Shown: piece after piece, positions 1 to 6,232 of the stretch
Layout of the letters: each line of letters starts with the position of its first letter
Numbering within the stretch: the first letter of the stretch is position 1
Source of the DNA: Bacteroidetes bacterium ADurb.Bin302
GTDB taxonomy: Bacteria > Bacteroidota > Bacteroidia > Bacteroidales > Paludibacteraceae
Assembly: GCA_002069025.1 (NCBI GenBank)
Contig: MWBK01000047.1
Coordinates: forward strand, 1-6,232
Direction: 5' to 3'
Length of the DNA: 6,232 nucleotides
The notes under the pieces: generated by a model
What the model was told of the DNA's origin: nothing
Seen by the model: the letters and a program-made list of their open reading frames with translations, nothing else
Database searches by the model: none
Translations under genes and position numbers: made by a program

Positions 1-152
1 TATTTGTAGATTCATTATGGACTATCAATGATCTAGAATATATGACAGTATTATATCCAGAAGAAACTGTCTTACCAGGAACAACTCAGACTGCAGATGG
101 TTTAATATTATGGAGACTACCATGCCAACATTTTAGCTACAATACTATATAA
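1..152 (+). CDS. C-terminal end of an unidentified phage gene (partial)
   Basis: This is the tail of an open frame entering from the left edge; the first complete codon begins at base 3 and TAA is at 150-152, leaving 49 residues. The other two forward frames stop within the first 30 bases, so this is the only possible reading on this strand. The visible peptide is rich in Leu, Thr and Tyr (for example LEYMTVLYPEETVLPGTT) and ends in QHFSYNTI. It has no membrane segment and no motif I can assign. The next gene starts 27 bases downstream on the same strand, and that gene looks like a baseplate wedge protein, so a baseplate or tail role is likely from context only. The fragment is too short to name, and the start lies outside the window. 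Confidence 0.7.
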   Translation, partial: FVDSLWTINDLEYMTVLYPEETVLPGTTQTADGLILWRLPCQHFSYNTI

Positions 153-179
153 TGTAATAAATTTTGGAGGAATATTAAC

Positions 180-800
180 ATGCCACTAAATGAAATATCA
201 TTAGCAATTTCACCATATGTTGCAAGAACTGGAAAAGCTATACAATTCTATATGAACAATAAAGACAAGACATTAGATAAAGGTTTAATGTTATGTATAG
301 CTGAAGGACCATCTGGAGGCTGGCCTTTAGTTGAAGGTACAGAATCTGCACCGATTCCAACATTAGATACAAAACAGCTCTCACTTCCTATCGGATTTAA
401 GCGTTTCAAATCTCTTGATTTTGTAATATCAAATACTGAAGGAGATTTGTCCGTTGGTGGATTGAATTGGACAAAGTTGACAGCCGGAACTGATGAAGAA
501 TTATATGCTTCCGCGATAACCAATAATTCAAGATGGTTGTATATTGAAGCTGAATTAGAAACATCGGAATTGGTTGGCGAAACATATCGTCAGGTTGGAT
601 TATTTTCAGATCTAAAGATTGATACTGCGATTGCAACAGACTATGCTACGCGGCAGTTGTTTTTACCATCAGAAATGATTCGTACTGGGACATCACCGAA
701 CTATAGCTATGATGGTATACTTGAGGTATATCAAAATAAATACCCAGTTACAAGACCAGTTGAATTAAAAGAAATATTCACATGGGTCCTAGAATTTTAA
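180..800 (+). CDS. Putative baseplate wedge protein, T4 gp8-like (short form)
   Basis: This 206-residue soluble protein has no signal peptide or membrane segment. The ATG at 180 follows GGAGG (166-170) with a 9-base spacer, which supports this start. Its N-terminus (residues 15-48: RT.K, then FY, a DK pair, and G.S..W) matches in order the start of T4 gp8 as I recall it (RTEK, NFY, DK, FGRSEPW). Its C-terminus matches too: YRQVGLFSDL (136-145) resembles gp8 FRQISIITNPL, and the last 29 residues (LEVYQNKYPVTRP..LKEIF..VLEF) resemble gp8 IYMENRPPI..QTEEINILFTF. In T4, gp8 is a baseplate wedge subunit contacting gp7 and gp10. T4 gp8 has 334 residues, so the central part would be missing or reduced here. 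The following gene is a large peripheral-baseplate-type protein, as expected beside gp8. The assignment rests on a remembered alignment and needs a profile search; a generic virion protein is the alternative. Confidence 0.62.
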   Translation: MPLNEISLAISPYVARTGKAIQFYMNNKDKTLDKGLMLCIAEGPSGGWPLVEGTESAPIPTLDTKQLSLPIGFKRFKSLDFVISNTEGDLSVGGLNWTKLTAGTDEELYASAITNNSRWLYIEAELETSELVGETYRQVGLFSDLKIDTAIATDYATRQLFLPSEMIRTGTSPNYSYDGILEVYQNKYPVTRPVELKEIFTWVLEF

Positions 801-821
801 GGCAATAAAGAGGGATATCTA

Positions 822-3800
822 ATGTCTGAAATAAAAACAAATCTAAATACTACTCCGTATTATGATACTACTCCTGAAGAGTTAGCTAAAGGTTACATTA
901 AATATCTGGCAACTGAAGAACAGGTTTTACAGAATCGTGAATTAAACGTTGCTCAGGGTCTAATATATGGTAATCTTCGTAAAGTCACAGATTTGATTGT
1001 TGAAGATGGTTCGATAGTTTCCGGGTGTAACTTTATTAATGACTCTCATGATGAAATTTGTACTTTACAGGCTGGAGAAATATATATTAGTGGAGTTATT
1101 GTTAAAATAGCTGAAACTGAATGGACATATACAAATGTTCCAACAGGTTTGGCTTATGTTTGTGTAGAAATTCAACAAAGAGTATACACTGAATTAGATG
1201 ATCCTTCTTTATATGATCCTGCTGAAAATATTGAAAATCATGGAAATCGAGGTGGGCATCGTCTAAAATTAGAAGCTGTTCCATCAATATTGACCTCGGC
1301 AGAATTTGCCTTAGAATCTTCTACAAATAACAATATCATTGATATACTTAAAATAAACGGTCGCGACGTTATTGGTCCGACAAAACCTAAGCCAGTTTAT
1401 GGTAAACTATATAGTTATTTAGCTCAAAGAACATACGACGCCAATGGAGATTTCATTGCTAATGGTTTAGTAGTTTATTCAGAAAAAAATAAGAATGACA
1501 CTTTAAATAAATATAATATACGCATAACCAAAGGTCGCGCTTACATCAAGGGGTTTGATTATACATACGAACAAGATACTATACTAACAACTAAATCTGC
1601 CATAGATTCATTATCTTCCGTTCCTTCAGCTCCAGAAATTAAAACTTATGCCGGCAGTTCAACTAAATACTATTTAAGTCATTCAGCCGTCAAATCAATC
1701 GTTGAAGTTTTTGGTAAAGTTGAAGAGACAAATGTAGAAATGAGTTATACCGGCGTAGATGATCCAATTCCTGCATTGTATACTCCGGCTGTCTCAGTTT
1801 CAAATGTACATGATGGCGTTACAACATATACTGAAAATACTGATTTTACATTAACTAATAATAAAATACATTGGTTGGGTGCCACTCATCCATCTGGAAC
1901 ATATTATCTCGATGTTCAATATAGCTATAATTTTGTATTAGGTGTAGACTATTCTACATCGATCGATTCTATTGGTTATTATATCATGTTCACAGGTTCC
2001 GGAAAACTTCCGGTTACTAGCTCAGATTTTAATATTGATTATGAGTGGTATTTAAGTCGGATTGATCTGATCTATATGAAAGAAGACGGAAGTTTAATTG
2101 TTAAAAATGGTACTCCTGGAGAAGATTATGAAATTAAGACTCCAAATCTACCTTTAGGTGGGTTACCATTGGCTACAATTGTAGTAATTCCAAACGAAAA
2201 ACCAGAAAATTATCGAATCAACAATTATAACATATATCGAGTTCCAACAGTCACACTTCAAGACATGAAAAAGAGACTAGATAATGTTGAATATAACATT
2301 GCTATGACTAAACTTGAAACTCAAGCAGAAAACGCTCATCTTGAAAGAGAAGATTCAACTACACTTAAAAACATATTTGTTGATGGTTTTGTTGGTTATA
2401 ACAAGTCTGATTTGTATAATGCTTTATTTGATTGCACATTAGATTTATTTGAAGAAAAGGCTATGTTGCCACTTACAATTGAATCATTGGGTGGTAAAGA
2501 TGAAATTATTATAACTGAAGATGATACTTCTGCAATACCATCGCATGGAATATTAACTCTTCCATATACAACAATGGAAGTGGATTGGCAACGCTATGCT
2601 ACACATTGGATTGATGCAGCACCATATTATTATACTGGATTAATTCCTAAAATTGCATGCGATCCCAAAAATTCAACTAAATTCTACGATACTGGATTAA
2701 CAAAAATTATCTGGTTACCTAATCGTGTAATTTATTCGTCTAGTATTGTCAACAATTGGAATTCGAGAACATCAACTTCAAACTTAAGTACAATTTCAAA
2801 CTTAAGTGTTGGTCGAAATATTGAAGGATTTGAGTGGATGGATGGAAATGCTTGGGTAAGAACTAGTTCATCTTCTTCATCTAATGGAAGTTGGACTACA
2901 ACAACAAGAACAGTTAGAACAAGTGACATTGTCGGCGAAGAAGTTGTATCATCCAAAACTGAACAAATCAATCTAATTCCTGAACCATTTATTGATCCGG
3001 AATTGCTTATCACTGTTATAGGAAAAGATTTTGAACCAGAAAGAACTGTTAGAATTTATCTAGAAGATACGATCGTATATGCTACAGTCTCTACAGGTTC
3101 ATTAGCTACGAATTCAACAATATATCCGGGATATATTGTGACTGATACTGATGGTGGATTTATTGCTGAATTCAAAGTACCTGCAGGAATACCAGTTGGA
3201 ACGAAAGAGGTTTTTGTTGAAACAGTTCTAGAGTCCGGTGAAGATGAAGAATATTATAAAAGTGCTATAGATACATTTACTGCATCTAGTTATATTCGTC
3301 ATTGGCTGACTACAGTTTATATGAGAAAAATTGAAAAAATAACAGATACGACATATATTTCTAGACGTATGACGAGACCGCCCCGTCCTGAACGCAGGGA
3401 GCATGACGGGCATGATCGCGATCCAATTGCTCAGTCTTTTGTCTTTGATGAAGATACATTTATTTCTGGAATAGATTTATTTTTTAGAAATGCTTCAAAT
3501 GAAGTTGGAGCGTACGCTTGGATAAATATCCGAGAAATGATTAATGGATATCCAACCGGGGCAATAATATATTACAAAGAATTAGCTCACGCGGACATAA
3601 GTGCTGCTGTATCACTGGATGCGTCCAAATGTTTACATGTTGATTTCGATTATCCGTTATATTGTGAATCTGGTAAAGAATATGCATTTACTATAGGTTC
3701 AAATAAAAATGGTTATCATGTATGGTATGCTAAAATGGGTAATCGCGATGTCACAACAGATGCTCAAGTTACACTTCAGCCACATCCAAAAGGTGTTATG

Positions 3801-4259
3801 TTTGTATCATCTAATAATAATACTTGGACTCCAGTCCAAGATTCAGATATTAAATATGTTCTATATCGTGCAGTTTTTGAACCTTCAATTGATTTCTATA
3901 TTCCAAGCGTAAGACCTGTCGATGTAGGATATACTGGTTCTATTGGAAACTATAGTTTAGCTAATATAACTATACCTAATGTTGTATTTGAAGACACTGA
4001 GTTTGAGACTTATTATGGAATGAATTTAACTGATCCATATACTAATACGAATTGGTTGAATTTGCCACTAGAAGAAAAAATTACATTTACTTTATTACAA
4101 GATTATATTGATAATGGAATGACTATGAGTATTAAAATGTCTCTTGCAAGTTCAAATGATAGAGTTTCACCCGTTGTCAATGCAAATAAAGTAGAAGCAT
4201 TTTTGGCTAAATATAAAAACTCAGGTTCATATATTCAACATTCATTTGATATTCAATAA
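822..4259 (+). CDS. Large phage tail/baseplate structural protein, DUF4815-type, multidomain
   Basis: This 1145-residue virion protein probably forms part of the outer baseplate or the base of a fibre. AAAGAGGG (807-814), 7 bases before the ATG, supports the start. Residues 10-180 carry the DUF4815-like opening (YYDTTPEE..KGY, LQNREL, LQAGEIYISG). Residues 330-410 hold beta-rich blocks including PSGTYYLDVQYSY. Residues 406-455 (YEWYLSRIDLIYM..DGSL, NLPLGGLPLATI) and 477-524 (a short coiled coil KKRLDNVEYNIAMTKLE, then LKNIFVDGFVG) match a core widespread in large structural proteins of T4-like cyanophages. Residues 650-702 are Ser/Thr/Asn-rich. Residues 725-822 look Ig-like (TVIGKDFEPE, a DTDGGF turn, VPAGIPVGTKEV). 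Residues 850-868 are a Pro/Arg/His/Asp linker. Residues 868-975 form a DPIAQSF module (INIREMINGYPTG, GKEYAFTIGSN, YHVWYAKMG). The C-terminus (1100-1145) is strand-rich with SSNDRVSPVV. The family is fairly sure; the precise position in the virion is inferred. Confidence 0.85.
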   Translation: MSEIKTNLNTTPYYDTTPEELAKGYIKYLATEEQVLQNRELNVAQGLIYGNLRKVTDLIVEDGSIVSGCNFINDSHDEICTLQAGEIYISGVIVKIAETEWTYTNVPTGLAYVCVEIQQRVYTELDDPSLYDPAENIENHGNRGGHRLKLEAVPSILTSAEFALESSTNNNIIDILKINGRDVIGPTKPKPVYGKLYSYLAQRTYDANGDFIANGLVVYSEKNKNDTLNKYNIRITKGRAYIKGFDYTYEQDTILTTKSAIDSLSSVPSAPEIKTYAGSSTKYYLSHSAVKSIVEVFGKVEETNVEMSYTGVDDPIPALYTPAVSVSNVHDGVTTYTENTDFTLTNNKIHWLGATHPSGTYYLDVQYSYNFVLGVDYSTSIDSIGYYIMFTGSGKLPVTSSDFNIDYEWYLSRIDLIYMKEDGSLIVKNGTPGEDYEIKTPNLPLGGLPLATIVVIPNEKPENYRINNYNIYRVPTVTLQDMKKRLDNVEYNIAMTKLETQAENAHLEREDSTTLKNIFVDGFVGYNKSDLYNALFDCTLDLFEEKAMLPLTIESLGGKDEIIITEDDTSAIPSHGILTLPYTTMEVDWQRYATHWIDAAPYYYTGLIPKIACDPKNSTKFYDTGLTKIIWLPNRVIYSSSIVNNWNSRTSTSNLSTISNLSVGRNIEGFEWMDGNAWVRTSSSSSSNGSWTTTTRTVRTSDIVGEEVVSSKTEQINLIPEPFIDPELLITVIGKDFEPERTVRIYLEDTIVYATVSTGSLATNSTIYPGYIVTDTDGGFIAEFKVPAGIPVGTKEVFVETVLESGEDEEYYKSAIDTFTASSYIRHWLTTVYMRKIEKITDTTYISRRMTRPPRPERREHDGHDRDPIAQSFVFDEDTFISGIDLFFRNASNEVGAYAWINIREMINGYPTGAIIYYKELAHADISAAVSLDASKCLHVDFDYPLYCESGKEYAFTIGSNKNGYHVWYAKMGNRDVTTDAQVTLQPHPKGVMFVSSNNNTWTPVQDSDIKYVLYRAVFEPSIDFYIPSVRPVDVGYTGSIGNYSLANITIPNVVFEDTEFETYYGMNLTDPYTNTNWLNLPLEEKITFTLLQDYIDNGMTMSIKMSLASSNDRVSPVVNANKVEAFLAKYKNSGSYIQHSFDIQ
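2777..2807 (+). repeat. Two-copy direct repeat with 18-base period inside the large structural gene
   Basis: The 13-base unit TTCAAACTTAAGT occurs at 2777-2789 and again, identical, at 2795-2807. The period of 18 bases keeps the reading frame and encodes the peptide SNLS twice (residues 653-656 and 659-662). It lies in a Ser/Thr/Asn-rich stretch (about 648-702) between the DUF4815 part and the Ig-like domain. A small in-frame duplication in a flexible linker is the simplest explanation. Confidence 0.8.
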
Positions 4260-4275
4260 TTGAGGGGTATTAATC

Positions 4276-6066
4276 ATGCTTACTAGTAAAAAGATTAGAT
4301 TGTTATGGCAAGAAAAAATTGAAGATGGTTATACTTCAATTATTCCAAAAGTTAGTTTCGATAGAGGAAATGATTGGATAAGTTTGCAGACATTATCAGG
4401 TGATGCTCGAACTAATACCGAAAGTTATTTGTCATCTGAAGCTTTGGATAATGGTTACAATCAATTAGACATAACATTTGGTATGTGTCCAGAAATCGTC
4501 CCAGAGATAAAAGAAGTAGTAACTGCTGCACATACTCCTGGATTTGCAACAGGAACGTGGTATTTTGCCGTTTCAGCCTTGACATACGACTATCCAGGAT
4601 TTGAGACTGTTAGTACATCTAGTTATTTTAATGGTCCAATAAGCAAAGTAGTTGAAGTTGTATTAGGTGAAAGTTCATCTGTTGATCTTTATGTTAGATA
4701 TCCAGAATATACAAAAGGATTGGCTGTTTATTGGGGACAAGATGATGGTGGGACTGTAACATTGAAACTTCACCATGTAACAAATTTTGTACAAAAACTT
4801 AAAACAACTTTAACAGATATTGGAACAACTATTGAACTATTGAATGAATATCCGTTCCCTAGTTATGGCACGGTTAAAATTGATAATGAATATATTGATT
4901 ATGAATCATGCACATGGGATACCGATCACTGGGAATTGACAGGATTGACTAGAGGGCAAAGAGGTTCAACTGCCGCAACACATACTACGAGTTTTGGAAA
5001 TGAAATAGAAGTATATTTAGCTAATTATACAGGTGGTATTTATGGAGAAATTCCAGAAAGAATTTATCCTAAACCAACAACATCCGCCAATCTTGAACAA
5101 TATCTTAATTTTGATAGCAGCTCAGTTTTAAACCTGGTTTCTGGAGGTTCAACTCCAACAACATTAGGTACACTTGAATATTCATCGGATTTTGCTTTAA
5201 TGGGCAAAACTTTAAAGCTCCCAGGAACTGGTGTTGTTAAAACCAATGAAGCATTAACTGATACTGGATCACTACATTTATTACATGCGTTTGTTGATTT
5301 AGTCGACGATGCAAATCCTTACATCTTCAGCGCTCTTTCAGGACTATGGCTAGCAATTGATAAAACAAACCTTAAACCAATTTTAGGTTACGACACAACA
5401 ACAATATTATCTAGTGACGATCCAAGAACACCATCTTTAAGTAAATTGGATCTAGATCAATTAATGTTAACATGGGAACCTATAACTGGGGATTTAATGA
5501 ATTTCAAATTATACATCAATGAAAACTTAGTTGCTGATATTGATTCAAGTATTGATTCAACTACTTTTACACCAGGAGAACCATATATCGGTGGATTGCA
5601 AACTGGTGTAGATACTTACACAAACACATATATCGGCTATATTGATGAATTTAGAATTTACAACACGGTATTATCATTAAATGATTGTTCAGCAATATTG
5701 GAAGAAATTTTAAATTCAGATTCTTCATATTGCGGTTTAATTTCAATCATTGATGATGGGTATTACCCTGATCTTAGTGTCGACGTCTCCGGAACTAAAA
5801 TTCAGCTTTACGAACCATTAATTGACAAAGAATTCGCCACAACAACCCCAGCTACTTATGGTTATGATTATGGTGTATCTATCGACAACTGGATAGTTGA
5901 ACAGTTCTACACTGATCAGAGCATACCTTCGGCAGAACATTTGACATATCCAATTGATCCAGAAGCAATAAAGATACGATTTGACATGACGTCTGATTCT
6001 CAGGGTTTTAAAACATCAGAAATTAAGAATGTATCAACGATTATATCAGAGGTAAGCTTATCATAA
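4276..6066 (+). CDS. Modular phage tail/fibre protein with Fn3-like, TRG-motif and LamG-like domains
   Basis: This 596-residue protein probably sits at the virion periphery and may bind host surface glycans. GAGGGG (4262-4267), 8 bases before the ATG, supports the start, 16 bases after the preceding gene. Residues 80-165 look like a fibronectin III/Ig sandwich (GTWYFAVSALTYDYPGFET, then VDLYVRYPEYTKGLAVYWG). Residues 183-248 carry a module common in phage tail proteins: TTIELLNEYPFPSYGTVKI, NEYIDYES, then LTGLTRGQRGSTAATH. Residues 270-475 fit a LamG/concanavalin A-like jelly roll, with the signature LDLDQLMLTWEP, FKLYINENLVAD, PYIGG and the closing IGYIDEFRIYNTVLS. Residues 500-596 form a second beta-rich unit ending IKIRFDMTSDSQGFKTSEI. 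There is no signal peptide, membrane segment or enzymatic motif. LamG domains can be purely structural, so glycan binding is inferred. The gene stops one base before the next start codon. Confidence 0.82.
   Translation: MLTSKKIRLLWQEKIEDGYTSIIPKVSFDRGNDWISLQTLSGDARTNTESYLSSEALDNGYNQLDITFGMCPEIVPEIKEVVTAAHTPGFATGTWYFAVSALTYDYPGFETVSTSSYFNGPISKVVEVVLGESSSVDLYVRYPEYTKGLAVYWGQDDGGTVTLKLHHVTNFVQKLKTTLTDIGTTIELLNEYPFPSYGTVKIDNEYIDYESCTWDTDHWELTGLTRGQRGSTAATHTTSFGNEIEVYLANYTGGIYGEIPERIYPKPTTSANLEQYLNFDSSSVLNLVSGGSTPTTLGTLEYSSDFALMGKTLKLPGTGVVKTNEALTDTGSLHLLHAFVDLVDDANPYIFSALSGLWLAIDKTNLKPILGYDTTTILSSDDPRTPSLSKLDLDQLMLTWEPITGDLMNFKLYINENLVADIDSSIDSTTFTPGEPYIGGLQTGVDTYTNTYIGYIDEFRIYNTVLSLNDCSAILEEILNSDSSYCGLISIIDDGYYPDLSVDVSGTKIQLYEPLIDKEFATTTPATYGYDYGVSIDNWIVEQFYTDQSIPSAEHLTYPIDPEAIKIRFDMTSDSQGFKTSEIKNVSTIISEVSLS
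5539..5560 (+). repeat. Short tandem repeat, 12-base period, in the LamG-like region
   Basis: ATTGATTCAA occurs at 5539-5548 and 5551-5560. The in-frame period of 12 bases encodes IDS twice within DIDSSIDST (residues 421-429), a polar loop of the LamG-like domain between the LYINENLVAD strand and the PYIGG strand. The repeat is short and may be chance or a small loop duplication. Confidence 0.6.
6048..6053 (+). promoter_or_regulatory. Candidate ribosome binding site with long spacing for the 53-residue gene
   Basis: AGAGGT lies inside the end of the preceding gene, 14 bases before the ATG at 6068, longer than the 7 to 9 bases seen at the other three complete genes here. No better purine run is closer. 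The upstream stop at 6064-6066 is one base from this ATG, so translation is likely coupled to ribosomes finishing the preceding gene. Confidence 0.45.
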
Positions 6067-6067
6067 C

Positions 6068-6229
6068 ATGAAAAAGACTAGAGATCCTAAAACCGGTGCT
6101 ATTAAATATATTCCTGATATAAATGATGTATCCAAATATAAATTAATTAACAGAATAGGTGAATTAGAGCGACGGGTTAAAAAGCTTGAAACTCTATTAA
6201 GTCAATTGAATAGTGAGGGAAATAACTAA
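6068..6229 (+). CDS. Small coiled-coil protein, 53 residues, unknown function
   Basis: This short gene lies one base after the stop of the preceding gene and overlaps the start of the next by one base (TAATG). The ATG at 6068 is the only plausible start, because an in-frame TAA occurs at 6053-6055 with no start codon between. The basic, polar N-terminus (MKKTRDPKTG) is followed by a predicted coiled coil at about residues 24-48. Hydrophobic residues L26, I30, L33, V37, L40, L44 and L47 fall exactly on alternating 4/3 spacing (d,a,d,a,d,a,d), with charged residues between. There is no membrane segment or signal peptide. I do not recognise a family. Its place after the fibre-type gene suggests a small structural, oligomerising or assembly partner of tail proteins, but this is inference. 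Snug packing, an unbroken heptad pattern and a ribosome site for the next gene inside its end support that it is real. Confidence 0.75.
   Translation: MKKTRDPKTGAIKYIPDINDVSKYKLINRIGELERRVKKLETLLSQLNSEGNN
6213..6219 (+). promoter_or_regulatory. Ribosome binding site for the next gene, inside the end of the 53-residue gene
   Basis: GTGAGGG is followed by a 9-base spacer and the ATG at 6229-6231, which overlaps the stop TAA at 6227-6229 by one base. Good spacing plus the TAATG overlap indicates translational coupling with the small gene. Confidence 0.6.
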
Positions 6230-6232
6230 TGG
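6229..6232 (+). CDS. Start of a further downstream gene (partial, first 4 bases only)
   Basis: An ATG at 6229-6231 overlaps the preceding stop codon and is preceded by GTGAGGG at good spacing. Only the start codon and one base of the second codon (G) lie in the window, so the product cannot be judged. It shows that the operon continues to the right. Confidence 0.5.

Noticed and set aside
1..152. Assigning the left-edge fragment to a specific baseplate gene (such as gp53- or gp7-like).
   Set aside because: Only 49 residues are visible and no diagnostic motif is present; gene order alone is not enough.
148..153. TATAAT hexamer at the end of the first partial gene, as a possible -10 promoter or late-promoter element.
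   Set aside because: The bases 17 upstream (CCAACA) match a -35 box poorly, there is no extended TG, and such hexamers are expected by chance in DNA this AT-rich.
248..523. Reverse-strand open frame of 91 codons (and others at 406-636, 1102-1287, 2732-3013, 3228-3413, 5064-5246).
   Set aside because: All lie opposite well-supported forward genes; their peptides show no recognisable domains, and the gene layout is consistently forward.
1484..1492. Run of seven A (GAA AAA AAT) as a programmed frameshift slippery site.
   Set aside because: The frame continues intact for over 900 codons, and neither alternative frame yields a sensible extension; homopolymer runs are common in AT-rich DNA.
1999..2013. 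Inverted repeat CCGGAA-AAC-TTCCGG as a terminator or regulatory hairpin.
   Set aside because: It is mid-gene, has only a 3-base loop, and is not followed by a T run; the codons read normally (GSGKLP).
3382..3410. Inverted repeat CCCGTC / GACGGG as a terminator.
   Set aside because: A 6-bp stem with a 17-base loop, no T run, inside an open frame; kept only as part of the GC-rich island observation.
3709..3912. Forward open frame of 67 codons inside the large structural gene.
   Set aside because: It overlaps a conserved domain of the main frame completely, has no clear ribosome site, and its peptide looks like an out-of-frame product.

Overview
The window looks like part of the tail/baseplate module of a contractile-tailed (T4-like, myovirus-type) bacteriophage or prophage. 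The DNA is AT-rich. All supported genes lie on the + strand, packed head to tail with gaps of 1 to 27 bases, most with strong purine-rich Shine-Dalgarno sequences (GGAGG, GAGGG, GAGGGG). No tRNA, CRISPR, insertion sequence, integrase or terminator was seen. The AT bias and strong ribosome sites fit a phage of a low-GC host, perhaps a Firmicute or a relative, but the sequence does not prove the host.

Layout from left to right: (1) the last 49 codons of an unidentified gene (1-152). (2) A 206-residue protein (180-800) whose two ends resemble T4 baseplate wedge protein gp8, though it is much shorter. (3) A 1145-residue multidomain structural protein (822-4259) of the DUF4815 / cyanophage-like large baseplate or fibre type. 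It has a conserved coiled-coil junction, an Ig-like domain, a proline/charge-rich linker and a DPIAQ-type beta-sandwich module. (4) A 596-residue modular protein (4276-6066) with an Fn3-like region, a 'TRG..G.TAA.H' tail module and a LamG/concanavalin-like domain, probably a fibre or adhesin. (5) A 53-residue coiled-coil protein (6068-6229), easily missed by gene finders. (6) The first bases of a further gene whose ATG overlaps the previous stop (6229-6232).

The genes are probably co-transcribed late in infection. A gp8-like wedge protein followed by a large peripheral baseplate protein and then a carbohydrate-binding-type protein suggests a path from baseplate wedge to host-contacting fibre. 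The exact place of each protein in the particle is inferred. I found no defence system, regulatory RNA or other clearly new system. The points most worth following up are the compact gp8-like protein, the GC-rich insert inside the large gene, the C-terminal motif that may be shared by the two large proteins, and the tiny coiled-coil gene.
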